Positions 47,197 to 59,833 of a DNA stretch of 64,000 nt are shown piece after piece. The notes beneath the pieces were generated by a model, which was not told the DNA's origin, did no database searches, and worked only from the letters and a program-made list of their open reading frames with translations. The DNA is from Trema orientale (Eukaryota; Streptophyta; Magnoliopsida; Rosales; Cannabaceae). The DNA is taken from the NCBI GenBank assembly GCA_002914845.1, contig JXTC01000408.1:62001-126000 (forward strand), read 5' to 3'. Both the position numbers and the translations under genes were made by a program. Position 1 is the stretch's first letter, and every line of letters begins with the position of its first letter.

Positions 47197-47418
47197 TTTT
47201 ACTTATTGATGGGTATTTTTTTTAGTCGTTGGATCAAAATCTAAAAGCTACCTTAATTTGAGTAGTTGAAAAAAAAATAAAAATAAATACACATTATTTA
47301 ATTTTTTTCTCTCTCTACTTTTTACATAAAAAGACGTGCGTGACTAACTTTAATTTAGCAAAATAATACCTATAGATAAGTAAAAAAAAAAAAAAAAAAA
47401 CCTACTAGATTAGTGTTC
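47197..47418 (-). mobile_element. (TA)n-associated MITE, copy G (subfamily II, inverted)
   Basis: The body reads as the reverse of copies D and E (GTCGTTGGATCAAAATC, then TTTGAGTAGTTGAAAAAAAA, then AAAAAGACGTGCGTGAC). The right end is CCTACTAGATTAGTGTTC, followed by TG and TA runs; the left end is degenerate. Confidence 0.75.
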
Positions 47419-47422
47419 TATA

Positions 47423-47436
<14 letters not shown>

Positions 47437-47470
<34 letters not shown>
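47437..47470. repeat. (TG)n/(TA)n compound microsatellite
   Basis: A GT run (from about 47423) passes directly into a TA run of about 34 bp at the right border of copy G. Confidence 0.9.
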
Positions 47471-47475
<5 letters not shown>

Positions 47476-50400
47476 AATGCTCATAGTTCACACACCTCTT
47501 AATTAGAAAAACTCAGGATAAGAATTAAAAGATTAATAATATGGACATGTATAATTCAGATTTTTTTATGAAAAATACTTTTAAAAATTCGATATAAAAA
47601 TACAATTATGCCAAAAATTCGTAAATTTATTTGCACATGTATAATATGATTAATTTAAAAAAATAAGTGTCTAAAAATACGCTAAGAAAAAGTGTGATTT
47701 TTATAAAAATATTTTATTTGTCCAATATTTTAATGTGATTTTTCATAAATTTTGAATACTATTTATGGATAATTGATTGAAGGTTCAATAATCCAAAATA
47801 AAATCAATATTGTATGACAAATAATAACAAAAAAAATCTATTAGGATAAAAATTAATTGGATTTGAAAAAAAAAACAAAATTTTAAATTAAAAAAATGAA
47901 AATCGGGGAGAAGTATTTTACACGGCTAAAAGATATGTACGCATATAATATGTTGTCGTTGAAAAGTACGAATATTTTTAAGTAGATTTGGCAAAAATAC
48001 GCGTACGCTCGTGTATAATACGGGTATATTATACGTAAAATTGCTGACTATGTCTAAAGGCAGGGTGCGTTCCTAAGCCCATATAATTAGGACTCAGGAT
48101 CTGGTTAACAGGATCACCTATTCTCTATCAACTTATATTTGGTGGGGTGCTTCCTTATAGTGAATTAATAATAATCTTCTGTCCACTCTTTTTCTAAGAC
48201 ATTTGATATTCATATTGGATTTGAGTAATTCTCCATTTAAATATAATTTAATACCTTTTTGGTAACACATAGGCCATAGCTGTCACTTTTATTTTTTGTA
48301 CTGGTCATTTTTCATTTGTGGCTTTCTTAGTTTGAATTTTTTTTTTTATAAAAAAAAAAAAAAGAAAAGAATTTAGCATAACTCCATAGTGATCAATATT
48401 CATATAGGTGATGGTTCATTTGTAAATCATTAGTTCAATAGGAAATGCAATGGAAAATGTAAATTGAAAAAATAAAATAAAATTCCAAGATAATAATTTT
48501 TAAATAAATTAAAATAAAATCATAGCAAAACAATAGAAGCAAAGCATTGCATAGAATGAAAGAGACAAATTGGTGGTGCCCATGGACATGAAAAGAACTA
48601 AGGAAGATCTGCCCAAAAAACAAAACAAAATAAAGTGGGAAATGAAATGACACGTTGAATTTGATATCTATAATATAAATAGAAAGTCGATTAAGCACGG
48701 AAGCGTCGCGCCGCCGACGTTGACTTTAAATGTGCTTCGCAAGTTTAGTTACAACGTGGATCATATTATTATTAAAGCTTTTACGAAAGTGTGTATTTCC
48801 GAGACGCTTCACTAAAGCGCGTGCAGACATAGCTTTCACTAATTCAGTTTTAATCTTCCTAAACCATAACGCAAATAGCAAATAGAGATTGTGTGTGTGT
48901 GTGATGATGCCCATCCTCGCTCGTGTCCGGTTGACTTGGCTTGTCCCGACATTGCCGCAGTTTGATTTTCGTACTTAACGTAGAAATTAGGCCATATTTA
49001 CTAATTAATAATAAAGAGCAAAGAGAATTAGAAGATAATGATCTATATAATACTTATTTGAAAATTATAATATTTTTATTATGTATGTTTGGATTTTTTT
49101 TTTTAAATATTTTTAGGATCTTATTATACATATATATATTGAGATTTTATGTGGTCTTAATTTATTTTTGATAAATATTTGTATTTTAAGAACATAATAT
49201 ATGTATGTATTTATGTTAAATGTATTTAAAAAGTATATTTTAACTAATTTAGATAAAACAGATTATAAGTTTTGTCAGTTTAACTTGACCCGAATATGAT
49301 CTATTTGAATAAACGGGTTACACGAATCTTGTTGGATCAACCCATTTATTAACCGGTTGGATTCATGTTAGAAAATCTGACAAAATTATTAAACGAGTTA
49401 TGTTCGAGTTGAAGTGTATTTTGTTATATATGAATATTGGCACGACATGAACACGATGTATGACATGAATTGCTATTCCTACCCAACCCACCCCGGTGAT
49501 AATACAAGATGCTCGTGAAACCGGCTAGGTTGAGCACTTATCTTACATGGGTTTGCCTGGCTGGAGGTACATTGTCGAAAATGTAAGAGGACGAATCACG
49601 TAGTGTACATTTACATACCTAGTCCAAAATTTATTATTCTAAACTCTAGACCCTTTATAGTGTGATTAATTAATTACGTACACAAGCACTAGTTATGCAG
49701 TTAAAAAGTTTTATCTGTCAAATATTGTTTATAATAATCATGAGAATTTCATGATGGTGGCTGTTATTAAATTGGTGGTTAATTACGAAAAATATATTAT
49801 ATTATTCGAGATTTTAACATGCGAATAATATTTTACCTGAATCAGGTGAATATAATTACCCTTTAGAAAACTTCACAAATTTCGATAAAGAACACAGATT
49901 AATAATTCTACTAATAATAAAGCATTACAAATAGATAAAGAACACTCAGATTTATAGATATTAATCACGCACATAGGATCTCTAGTTATATGTCTGCCGT
50001 AGAATTTTCCTAGAATAATATGTCAGCTATCGTTCATGCTTCCAATGAATATTCAGTACATTGAATCTATGCGCGCGTGGCGTTCTAGAAAAAGTGGCAG
50101 ATAGGACGGTAGAATTTACGCGCTTAAATATCTGTATTTCTACTTTCAAAAAAGTTAATTTTTATAGCTTTGATTTGAGTTTGAGAAAAATACCACTATT
50201 TTCCTTTAAGGTCTTGACCGAATTTTGGAAGTAAATGTCTATTTTTTAAATATTGTAATAAAATAATCCGTATATTAATTTATAGTGTAAAATATGATGA
50301 TGTACCAATATAAACTTATAAACTCGGCATATAAATTAAAACCAATACATAAATAAATATACCAACTATAAAAATAGGTATACTCAACTTTTCAGCTGTA

Positions 50401-51616
50401 AAAACGGAAAACAAACATTAATCATTTTGAGTCACTCACCCAATCGAAGACAGACACCGCGTCCGTGTGAATTGTGGAAAGTCATTGGAATTTTCAGTGG
50501 GGAGTCCAAAATCTGTTTGCCAAAAAGTGGGCCCTACAATATGCACTCAGTAAAGTCATGCTGATTTTGACACCCCAGTCAAATAAGGTTTTTCTTGATC
50601 AAATGTTATTATTAAAGTGTCTAGTAACAGAATTGTTTAGTGGCTTCGTGGTTAGTGCCATCGGCCCATCACCAGTAATTGTGCGATTTTAATCTGTTGA
50701 TCACTCAGATTGTATCAAAATTATGAATACGTGAATTTAACAAAAACTGATCATTATTTTACAATAATTATTTACTAGACTATTTAAGTTTTCTAATAAC
50801 TATTAGTGCTTATATTTGTTCTATTTTGAGAATGTAAGACAATATTTATGTAACAATGTATTGTTTGTGCCTTTTTTTTTTTAAAAAAAAAAAAAGGAAA
50901 AGGGTCCATTCAGCCGTCTGTTAATTGAACCTTTTTTATTTAAGATTTCGACAAGTGTTTTAGCATATTGTGCCTGGAAGTTTTTGCCTTGCCTGTTTTA
51001 TTCTATTATTTTCTTTTTTGTATTTTGCTTAGTAGTTTTTCTTCAAGATAGTTTTTCCTAATTTGCAAGAAACCTTTTATTATGATTTACTAGATGAAAA
51101 ATTGAAAAAGCTATTTGTCCTGCATTTTGCAATTATCATTTAGATTGATTCTGTGTTATTATGAAGGACAAATTAATTTATGCATAACAAAGTTACTTCT
51201 TCGAACATGTTTATGAAATCAACTTGAGAAAAATTATCTACAAAACATATTTGAGAAGGGATAAGTTTGTTGAGTTTGTGACATTGATACTCTTTACTTT
51301 GTTTTAATAATTAATTCTTCTTAGAAACTACACTTTATTCTTTGAAATTGCAACATGAGGTTTCAATTTCAACACCCCTGTATTTAATTTGGGGAAAACA
51401 ATTTACTTGAGAAAAGTACATTCCTCTTTCAGTACTTTGATAGAAAGCTGTTGCATTTTTATTCCACAAAAATAAAAGGTTTTAGCTTAAGTAGTGCACG
51501 TTAGTTTGTATTTTTTATTATTATTATTATTTATTTTTTTGAAATAAAGTTCGTCACTAGGAGCATGGTCGTTGAAAAATAAAACAAAAAAATGGATTCA
51601 AATCCAAATATATATA
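47471..51616. other. Long intergenic stretch, no gene recognised
   Basis: About 4.1 kb, mostly AT-rich. A GC-richer patch at about 48690-48960 (with GCGTCGCGCCGCCGACG) and another at about 50440-50700 stand out, but no open frame or element could be assigned. Part of 50220-50400 carries ATAAACTT and TATACC words similar to the 22-27 kb region. Confidence 0.45.

Positions 51617-51681
<65 letters not shown>
51617..51681. repeat. (TA)n microsatellite
   Basis: A TA run of about 65 bp. It creates the Ile-Tyr repeat in a short open frame at 51592-51870, which is not a gene. Confidence 0.95.
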
Positions 51682-51684
<3 letters not shown>

Positions 51685-51984
51685 CTTTTAGAGGAAAACA
51701 AGAGAGGAACTTCGACAGCAAATATTGATATGGATTATTGGGACTACATATGCAAAATCTTCGGTCGAGATTTTATTACAATTAAACAAACGAACAAAGA
51801 GGGAAGAAAAGTTTTCCTTATTAAAATAACAAAAAGCTTATTGGAATACAAACCATGTATATGTGCATAATAATGCGATATAACCCAACAATCGCTTCAA
51901 TGGCACCCGTGATTTCAATTAACATATTCATATGTACGAAGTTGAATTTAATCAGTACTCCTGATTAACTTCATTAATATTCAT

Positions 51985-52822
51985 TACACCAAATTTGGTG
52001 TAATGAGGTGTAATACTATTCATTACACTAAATTTGGTGTAAAAAATGGTGTTACATTGGAGAGGGTAGTGTATTACTATTCAAATTTTTTTATTTCCTC
52101 TATAGTCCCCACTTTTATAACTTCCTACAAATCTATTCCCAATATATCCTTTTTTTATTAACCTTTATTATCTATAATGATTTAATTTATTTCATAATTA
52201 ATTTAATTTGACTAAATGATACAAGTATTAATAAATATTACAATATAGTTACTCATTAAAATCAATGGAAGCTCCAGCTCCAGCAGTTACGATGGAGGTA
52301 GATGAAAATACCCGGTTTTAAGAATTTTTTGCTCGACATAGACAAATTAAGGATAAAGAAGCTCATATTGCACTTCAAAATGCGTTAATTGATCATTTGT
52401 GGAATGAATATACTAATTCGGATAATTAAATATCGACCAATGTGGAACCTGGATTTTTTTTTGTTTATGTAATCCTTTTTTTTTTTATTTATGGTATTAA
52501 ACATTGTGTTTTTTTCCCTAATATTTTATTAAATGTAATATTTAGTTAATTAAAAATAATTTATTAATTTTTAGTACTGTTAATTTATTAGAATATTTTT
52601 TCCAATATTTTACAATATTGTGTCAAGTAATATATAGATGTAGTAGTTTATAAAATAAATTAATTGTTGAAGGACTAAAAAGATAAAGAATAAAAAGAGA
52701 ATATTCTTTTTAGTATAACTTTTAGTGTAATGGGTTGGAGTTCAACCTATGAAATTGTGTAAAAGTTACACCATTTTGGTATAAAAGTTACATTATTTTG
52801 GTGTTATAGGTTGGAGATGACC
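51985..52822 (+). mobile_element. PIF/Harbinger relic, deletion derivative
   Basis: The right end, inverted, is GGTCATCTCCAACCTATAAC, followed outside by TAA, typical of plant Harbinger elements. Both sides carry ATTACACC and GGTGTAA repeats; at 51985-52008 they form the palindrome ATTACACCAAATTTGGTGTAAT. The interior keeps the last codons of a transposase-like gene (52265-52429). A matching GGNCATCTCC left end is missing, so the left limit is approximate. Confidence 0.6.
52265..52429 (+). pseudogene. Harbinger-type transposase C-terminal fragment
   Basis: It translates from an ATG to TMEVDENTRF, a TAA stop, then EFFARHRQIKDKEAHIALQN and ALIDHLWNEYTNSDN, ending in TAA. The pattern Ile-(Lys/Arg)-Asp...His...Leu...Ala-Leu-Ile-(Asp/Glu)-His-Leu-Trp resembles the C-terminal tail of plant PIF/Harbinger (DDE_Tnp_4) transposases. 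The catalytic DDE part is absent and there is an internal stop, so it is a relic. Confidence 0.6.
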
Positions 52823-55800
52823 TAAAAGTATAAACCTTTTCTCAAAAAGGAAAACAAAAAAAAAAATTAAGAAAAACAATTTGCCACGATCTAAGCAACA
52901 CAATTACCTTCAACTCTTATCTACTAGTCATTTGATCGATAAACAAAATAAAATTTGACTAGTGTATAGACTATTTTGTTACTTATTTCTTTTGGAATAA
53001 AATAAGTACCATAAAAACCTTAACTTAAAAAATCTCAGCTAGTTTCTCTCTCCACTTTTGATATCTCTTTTTTTTCTCTCTTCTAACTGAATATCTACAC
53101 CATTGGAGAGAAATTCGACTTTTTTTTTTTCCTTCTTCTCTATTTGAAAAATAAAATTGAATCTCTGACAGTCCTTTTTTTTTTAAAAAAAAAAAAAGGA
53201 AATCTCTTATAGTGCTTTATTTGTATCGCTTATTAGGTTTTGTGTCTCCTATATAATCATTAACAGTATACAATTAATGGTTTTATCGTTTGTTTGTCTA
53301 GTATTTTGGATACCTTATAATTCCATTTTCGCATTTGGGTCGGTTATTTTATTGCACGTGTTGATTATTGAATGATTTTATTTTTTACTATAAAAAAATA
53401 ACCACCACCACCTAGTCTCAATAAATGGAAGATATCAGCATCAATGGTTCTTCAAAAGATAGTCCTCCATCCGGATTTATTGTTGCTGAGAAATTACAAA
53501 GTAAAGTCTAATTAAATCAACAATTTGGACATTTTATTGAGTGGACGGCCGTAGTTAACCGGGTCAGGTCATACAACGATTTTTTTTTTTTTGACATAAG
53601 TCATACCACGAATTAATAATGAGTGTTTGATATATTGTTTACTTTATCACATAATAAATGGAGATATCAATATTCCAAGAAAAAAAATTTGGAGATATCA
53701 ATACATTGTATATTTGTTCTAGTTAAAACACAAGTTGTTTGACAAAATTGTTTAAAGGCCACCTCAATTTAATTGTCGACATTGAAATAAGTAATCCATA
53801 ATATGCTACGCTTACGTCCGACACTGAATGGAACCTAATATTTAGTTTAAAGATTCTTTTTGGCACTTGCAAGTTATAACTGATGCTCAAATATGTACTA
53901 ATTTTACTTGAAAAAATGTGAAAAAAAAGGTGTTCAGACTTGGGAAAACGAAGGGTAAAAGTAGAAGCCTAGTACAAAGTGGCAATAGCTAGTAAGGCGC
54001 ACGGGAATGGCCTAAATATTCATAGAATCAAAAGTAAATTAATAGTTAACCATTGGAAAAAAAGAGACAAAAATCCATGAAATTTGTCATTTGTGTAAGT
54101 GATGACGTTGCGTTTTGGATGGAAGAGCTCATACTAATCCCATAAACTGTGGGCTCCATGAATACCAATTAACAGTATAAAATCCCCAATAAACCATTAA
54201 TAAAGTGGAAGCATTTAGTTAATGATCCAATTTGATGAACTATTGAATGCATATTCTGAAAAAGAAGAGGCATACAAGGGGTTCAATACTCACTCATCTT
54301 TTCAAAGAAAATATGAGATTGTCAAAGTGTGCCACTTTCAAGTCAAAAAATAGATGATGGACATGATGATTGTGATATAAATAGGCATATATTAGTCCCT
54401 CCCGGTAAAAAATTAGAAAAATAAAGAGAAAAAGAAAAATATGCTTTTACAAAAAACATATTTAAATGCCTTTTATTCTACAGTATATATTAACTTATCA
54501 TTTTTAAAGAACGAGTAATTTTTCATTTTTCTAACATATATGTTAGTGTTAGTCCATTTAGATGTTGGCATTCATCTTAGCTTATATATATTCATGTTAT
54601 TTTTCTCTAATAAAATCATTGCAATAATAAATTAAGAGCAGCATCAACATACACATTTTTTTCCAACAATTTTGACCGGTGGCTTTTTGTTGGTGCTTTC
54701 TTCTAGTCTTCGCATCTTATCCATCATTTATTTACTGTGGATAACCAAAATAATTTTTTTTTCTTTGTCAGTGGACCAAGACCTTCTAGATTATGTCCAA
54801 AATACGAGTCAGAACTTGGTAGTTGAATTATAATAAATAGGGAATAGTCGAATTTAATTTCGTGGGGCTCCGATGTTTTAATAATCGAAAGTCATTTCCG
54901 TTCCAAGTAACCAATGTTAATTCTACTAAAAAAAATATGGGATAATGTAACTTTTATAACATTTTGTTCGCTTTGCAGTCTGTATTTTGTGTTTTGATTA
55001 TTATCAATATTAACTTTCAGATTTAAAATCTGATATAAATTTGTATTTAACACCAATTTAGAGCAGGATTTGGCTAATAAAGAGAGGGACATTAAATATG
55101 ATATCACATTCTAGTTTTCTGTGCACCTTTAAAAAATTAAAAATAAATTATATAAAAATTGATCTGAGAATAAGTTTATTAAATCATATTGGTAAATTAA
55201 CTGCTCTAAATTGGTGTTAAAGTATAAATTTGTAATAGATTTCAAATATAAAGACCAATTTTGATAATAACTAAAACACAATGTATAAAATGAACAAATA
55301 TAAGGTGTAAAAGTGATAATATCCTGAGAAAATATTTTACTGACACTTCGTTTGCATCAAATATTCAATTCACTCTAAAATTAAAATTCGAAATATATGG
55401 GCCAGTTTAGTATTAGTCCTGTGATGTGTGAAAAAGGCACCTTTGGTAAATTTACTATAAGTGTTTGGTAATTTTGTTTTAAATGAAATTTATAAATAAA
55501 TTAGCTTAATTAAGATTCGAACCCTTCCCTTTCATACACTCCCAAAAATCCTGGACTGATTCAGCTAACCTCAATTAGCTAAGTACTTGGTAAATTAAAT
55601 ATAGAATATATATGCAGCAGATTCAGTTGCAATCTTTATCTTGCTTCTCAAATTATGCTCAAAATAACGGTTACACATTAATTTTTAAAATTTGAGACTT
55701 ACCAAAAGCCTTTTTATAATAATAATAAAAAAACGGAAAAGGAGCATTTAGAATCTATCTTGAATGGAGCCTATTATAACAATGCTAGGTATATGAAATC

Positions 55801-56603
55801 TCATTTGCTCAGTACTAACTAATATGATACGTGAGTTTTCCTGTTTTAATTAGAGAATTAGAACAAATAAGTTTTGATAACTTCTACAATTGACATCTGC
55901 CACTTCAGGAGTTGATAATAGATAATTCTTGGAGTACCTAATACTATTCAACACAAAACTCTTGCCCTTTTACTCAGATCAGATAATTAGCTACAAATAA
56001 AACAATCATCATTCTTCAATATTGTGCTGCGTAGATATCTCGTTGCTAGCTATAAGTATCTGATGATTCAAAAATTTTATAGTAAGCAGAATAGTCTAAA
56101 AGTTAAACAACCATTAAAGATTATAACATATGATGACATTAATAATAGGTAGCACTTAAGATTTATGAAACCTAAAATAAAATAACTCTTCGATAATTAA
56201 GCCAAAAAATACACAGGGAAATACGTATAGAACACTTACGTCTTAATTGCAGCCAAATGCCAACCAGACAAAGAAATAGAAGACTGTTTGGTGGGCTGTA
56301 TATACATCTTTTATAGCATATAAATATTAAATCATCGAACAATTCTATAAATTATATTCTAAAAATTACAGAAAAAAATAAGGGTCTCTACTCTCTAGTG
56401 GTTACAGAGACAGAAAATAGATATTAGGATAATACAAAGATTGTAACGCTGGAGATTCAGCCAATAATTTGAGTTTGTCCTATAAAAGAGAGACAAGCAT
56501 GATCATAATTCCAGTCCAAGGGTATTGGTCTTTCTATGAAATTTCTCTCTTGTCTCTACTAGTCTTCTTACTAACTATACGTAATAGAAAAAGTGTACAT
56601 CTT

Positions 56604-56641
<38 letters not shown>

Positions 56642-57429
56642 TTGTCTCGATCGGTTCACTAATTAATTAGGCTTTTGTAGAGTTTGAGACTTCCTTTTCC
56701 TATATCAAAGTCTTGCTTGTGGGGATCCATTTTCTTTTTGGACACAAATGAATGCGGACAAAGCATATAATTAAAAGAGGGCTGCTTTTGTAAGTGCAGG
56801 CTGTGTCATAATCCATCGCTGGCTGATCTTCTTATAAGGTCATATTAATATTAGCCCACATACCAATCCACTTAACCAAAGAACTTTGACCAATATATAA
56901 TATAACATGATCGCCATTTACTCTTGTCTAGCTCAACTTTACTTTTAATGGAGACGCCAGATTTCCACTGCTTTCAAATCACAATAGAAAGAAAATTTTA
57001 TTACGTACCTTTTCATATGTTATACTGGACGACTATCGTTGGTTTATCTCTTAACAATTTGTATTTTATTTTTTAAGCTTAAATTTTTCAGATTAATTTA
57101 TAATCTAATATTATATCAAAATAGCAAGTCTTGAATTCGAATCTCTTCATTTAAACTTTCTAGTTGGTACCTCTTTATATATATATATATATATGCTCGT
57201 TTTTTTTATTTTTTTTTATTTTTGGAATTGGCTCATGTTTGATACTTAATTTGTTTGATCTAGCCTCATAGTAAAAAAGGTGTGTTAGAGTATATAATAT
57301 TATTATTAGCCACCCTCCTAACAACATAAACTTTTGGAATGAAGCAGTAATCTTATAATTACATATGCTACAATATCAAACTAGGTTGAATTAAAGTAAC
57401 TAATACATTGGAGCATTTAAAGTAATTAA
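52823..57429. other. Long intergenic stretch, no gene recognised
   Basis: About 4.6 kb of AT-rich DNA. A 28-codon frame at 53425-53511 (MEDISINGSSKDSPPSGF, then VAEKLQSK) has gene-like composition and could be an exon fragment, but I cannot identify it. A TA run lies at about 56608-56638. No other feature is recognised. Confidence 0.45.
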
Positions 57430-58242
57430 GTTAATAGGTTTTTTAATACCAAAACTCCCCGAACTTGAAATAATTCAATAAATTAACCATAAACTCAATT
57501 TTTTAGAGCAAAATCTCTTGAACTCGGAACAATTTAGTAAAATTAACCTTGAACTCAATTTTTTAGAGCAAAACCCTCTAAAGTTTCCTACTATTAGAGC
57601 AAAAACCCATGAAGTCTTCTAATATTAGTTTTGATAGAAAAAAAAAATTATGTTAGTTTTTTTTACCTTTAAGTCCTTATTCTCTTATTTTAGGTTCTTA
57701 TTATTATATTTTTGTTTCATGTTAATCCATTTTAATTTTTTCTATCCAAAACTATTGTCAGTTAGTACTTGCCCAAAAGATGCTCAGCAGAAATAAAATT
57801 AGAAACAAAGGAAAATTATTATTTAAAAAAATAAAAAAAGAGTTCAGGTTATCTTTTCGTTCAAAACGGAGGTAAGAAATTAAGAAATTTTATTAGGTTC
57901 TAATATGGATCTACTTTGGTCCAAGTATTCATATCTCTAGAAGAGAGATATATATCTCTTTTTTTTTTTTTATTTAAATCAGGATTTATAGAACTAACTA
58001 TATTATCTTTTATCTTGTTTTTCTTTTAATTACGGTTCTTTCAATTTTGTTTTCCAAAAAAATCTCATGCTCATTTAAAAGTCCTTATAAAAGGGATAAA
58101 AAAAAGTGCCTATATAGGTATCAACAAAAAAAAAAAATGATACAAAATATGTATTTTGTTTTGCTCTAAAAAATTAGATTCAGGGTTAATTTTACTGAAT
58201 TATTCCAAGTTCAGGGGATTTTGGTAATAAAAAGTCAAAGTT
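57430..58242. mobile_element. Foldback element with internal 60-bp repeats
   Basis: The left arm has ACCAAAACTCCCCGAACTTG and CTCAATTTTTTAGAGCAAAA. The inverted right arm has ACCAAAATCCCCTGAACTTG and CTAATTTTTTAGAGCAAAAC. Inside the left arm the block from AATTAACC to AGAGCAAAA is duplicated in tandem (57481 and 57540). It is non-coding. Confidence 0.75.
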
Positions 58243-58710
58243 AATATATATATATTTTTTATATATATAAATGCCAATGAGCCACATGTTGGTTTTTAAA
58301 ACGATTTTTGCTTTGGTTTTTAAAATGATTTTCGCAGCAGAAGATTAGTCCAAGAACATTCAAAAATTTTCTCAAAATAATTGACTATATGAGTGTACAA
58401 TATTAATTCATAGCAAATAAGAAACATACAAAGAGAATAGATCTAATATCTCTTGTAGCCTATCAGCAGATCCTAGTTTTTTTATCTTCTAAACCATGAT
58501 CTTCTAATCCAAGCTTCTAGCACAACTGGATGAACGTATGGGCATTGCGTACAGTTTCTCGAACTCGCACTTTAGATACTTGCAATATTCTCGACATATG
58601 AGATTGCAAGAGTTTATTCTACAGAGAATAAGAAGATTTCTTCTGTTTCTTTTTAGTTTATGGAGGGTCTATAAAAAATACGTAGTTCTTTTTGCTAAGG
58701 TTTCACCTTA

Positions 58711-58805
58711 TNTTTAATATTAAAAAATGTGCAAGATAAATTTTAATTGACTAAAACGATACCTATGTATTGGTATAAAAAAAATATCTACTGGATTGGT
58801 GCCCC
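58711..58805 (-). mobile_element. (TA)n-associated MITE, copy H (truncated)
   Basis: Only one half of the element is present: TTAATATTAAAAAATGTGCA, then GACTAAAACGATACCTATG, ending CTACTGGATTGGTGCCCC at a TA run. An N at 58712 marks uncertain sequence at its start. Confidence 0.75.
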
Positions 58806-58855
58806 ATATATATATATATATCCACTTAATCTAATTAATTAATGTATATATGTAT

Positions 58856-59097
58856 GGTTGCCAATCCAGTAGGTATTTTTTTTTAACCTTCGTATAAGTA
58901 TTTTTTTTTTAGCCGTTGGATCATCATCTAACAGTGATCTAATGGTTATAATGATGTGCATAAAAAAACGTATATCATTAATGCTATTTCTCTCTCTTAC
59001 TTTTTACTATAAGAAAATATGCTCGATAAATTTTAATTGGCCAAAATGATACCTATGTATAGGTAAAAGAAAAAAAATACCTACTGGATTGGTGCCC
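58856..59097 (-). mobile_element. (TA)n-associated MITE, copy I (subfamily I, full length)
   Basis: A 242-bp element. The left end is GGTTGCCAATCCAGTAGG and the right end CCTACTGGATTGGTGCCC, with TA-rich flanks. It is inverted relative to copies B and C. The internal palindrome (GCCGTTGGATCATCATCTAA with AGTGATCTAATGGT) is well kept. Confidence 0.92.
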
Positions 59098-59249
59098 TAT
59101 ATATATATATATATATATATCCCTATATATATATATATAAACTAACAGATAACTAAGGAAGAGTGTTCACTTTCAGTTAGTTTCCCAATTTCTGTTTATC
59201 TGATTATCTGAAAGTTAGATATTTTTACATTCAAAATTTAAATAATTAG

Positions 59250-59833
59250 GGCCATGTTTGATGCGCCGTATTGTATTATATTGTATTGTGATTTATTGTA
59301 TTGGGTTGTATTACATTGTATTATTCTATTACAATACTATGTTTGATTTTTCATTTGTATTAAGATGTATTAAAAAGTTAATTTTGAAAAATACCATTTT
59401 CAAAAATTTACTTAGAAAAATATCATTTTCAAAAAATATTTAAGAAAATACCACTTGTAAAATTACTACTTTTTAAAATTTTATTTACGAAAAAACCATT
59501 TTTTAGATATAAATTTAGAAAGATACCACTATTAAAAATTTATTTAGAAAAATACCACTTTTGAAAGGGATAAATTGATGTTAGAGAGAAAGTGATGAGA
59601 GAGAAATTACGAACAAAAAAAGTGAGGAGAATAGGTATTGTACAATACTACGTTAAAATTAAAATTATATAATGCAGTGTAATACAAACCTTTTATTCAG
59701 TATTAGATAATACTCTTCATATTGTATTCAATTTTGATGTCGTATTAAATAATACAATAAAAAAGTACTATTAAACACAATATTATGTTTAATTAATACA
59801 ATACAGAGTCCTTATACAGTACCAAACATGACC
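59250..59833. mobile_element. PIF/Harbinger-type MITE, copy 2
   Basis: It aligns over its length with the 25.4-kb copy: left end GGCCATGTTTGATGCGCCG, then ATTTACTTAGAAAAATATCA and GTTTAATTAATACAATACAG. The inverted right end is GGTCATGTTTGGTACTG. It inserted into the solo LTR. A clean TWA target duplication is not visible at this copy. Confidence 0.82.

Noticed and set aside
51592-51870. 92-codon frame with an Ile-Tyr repeat
   Set aside because: It is generated by the (TA)n microsatellite, and the remainder has no recognisable domain.
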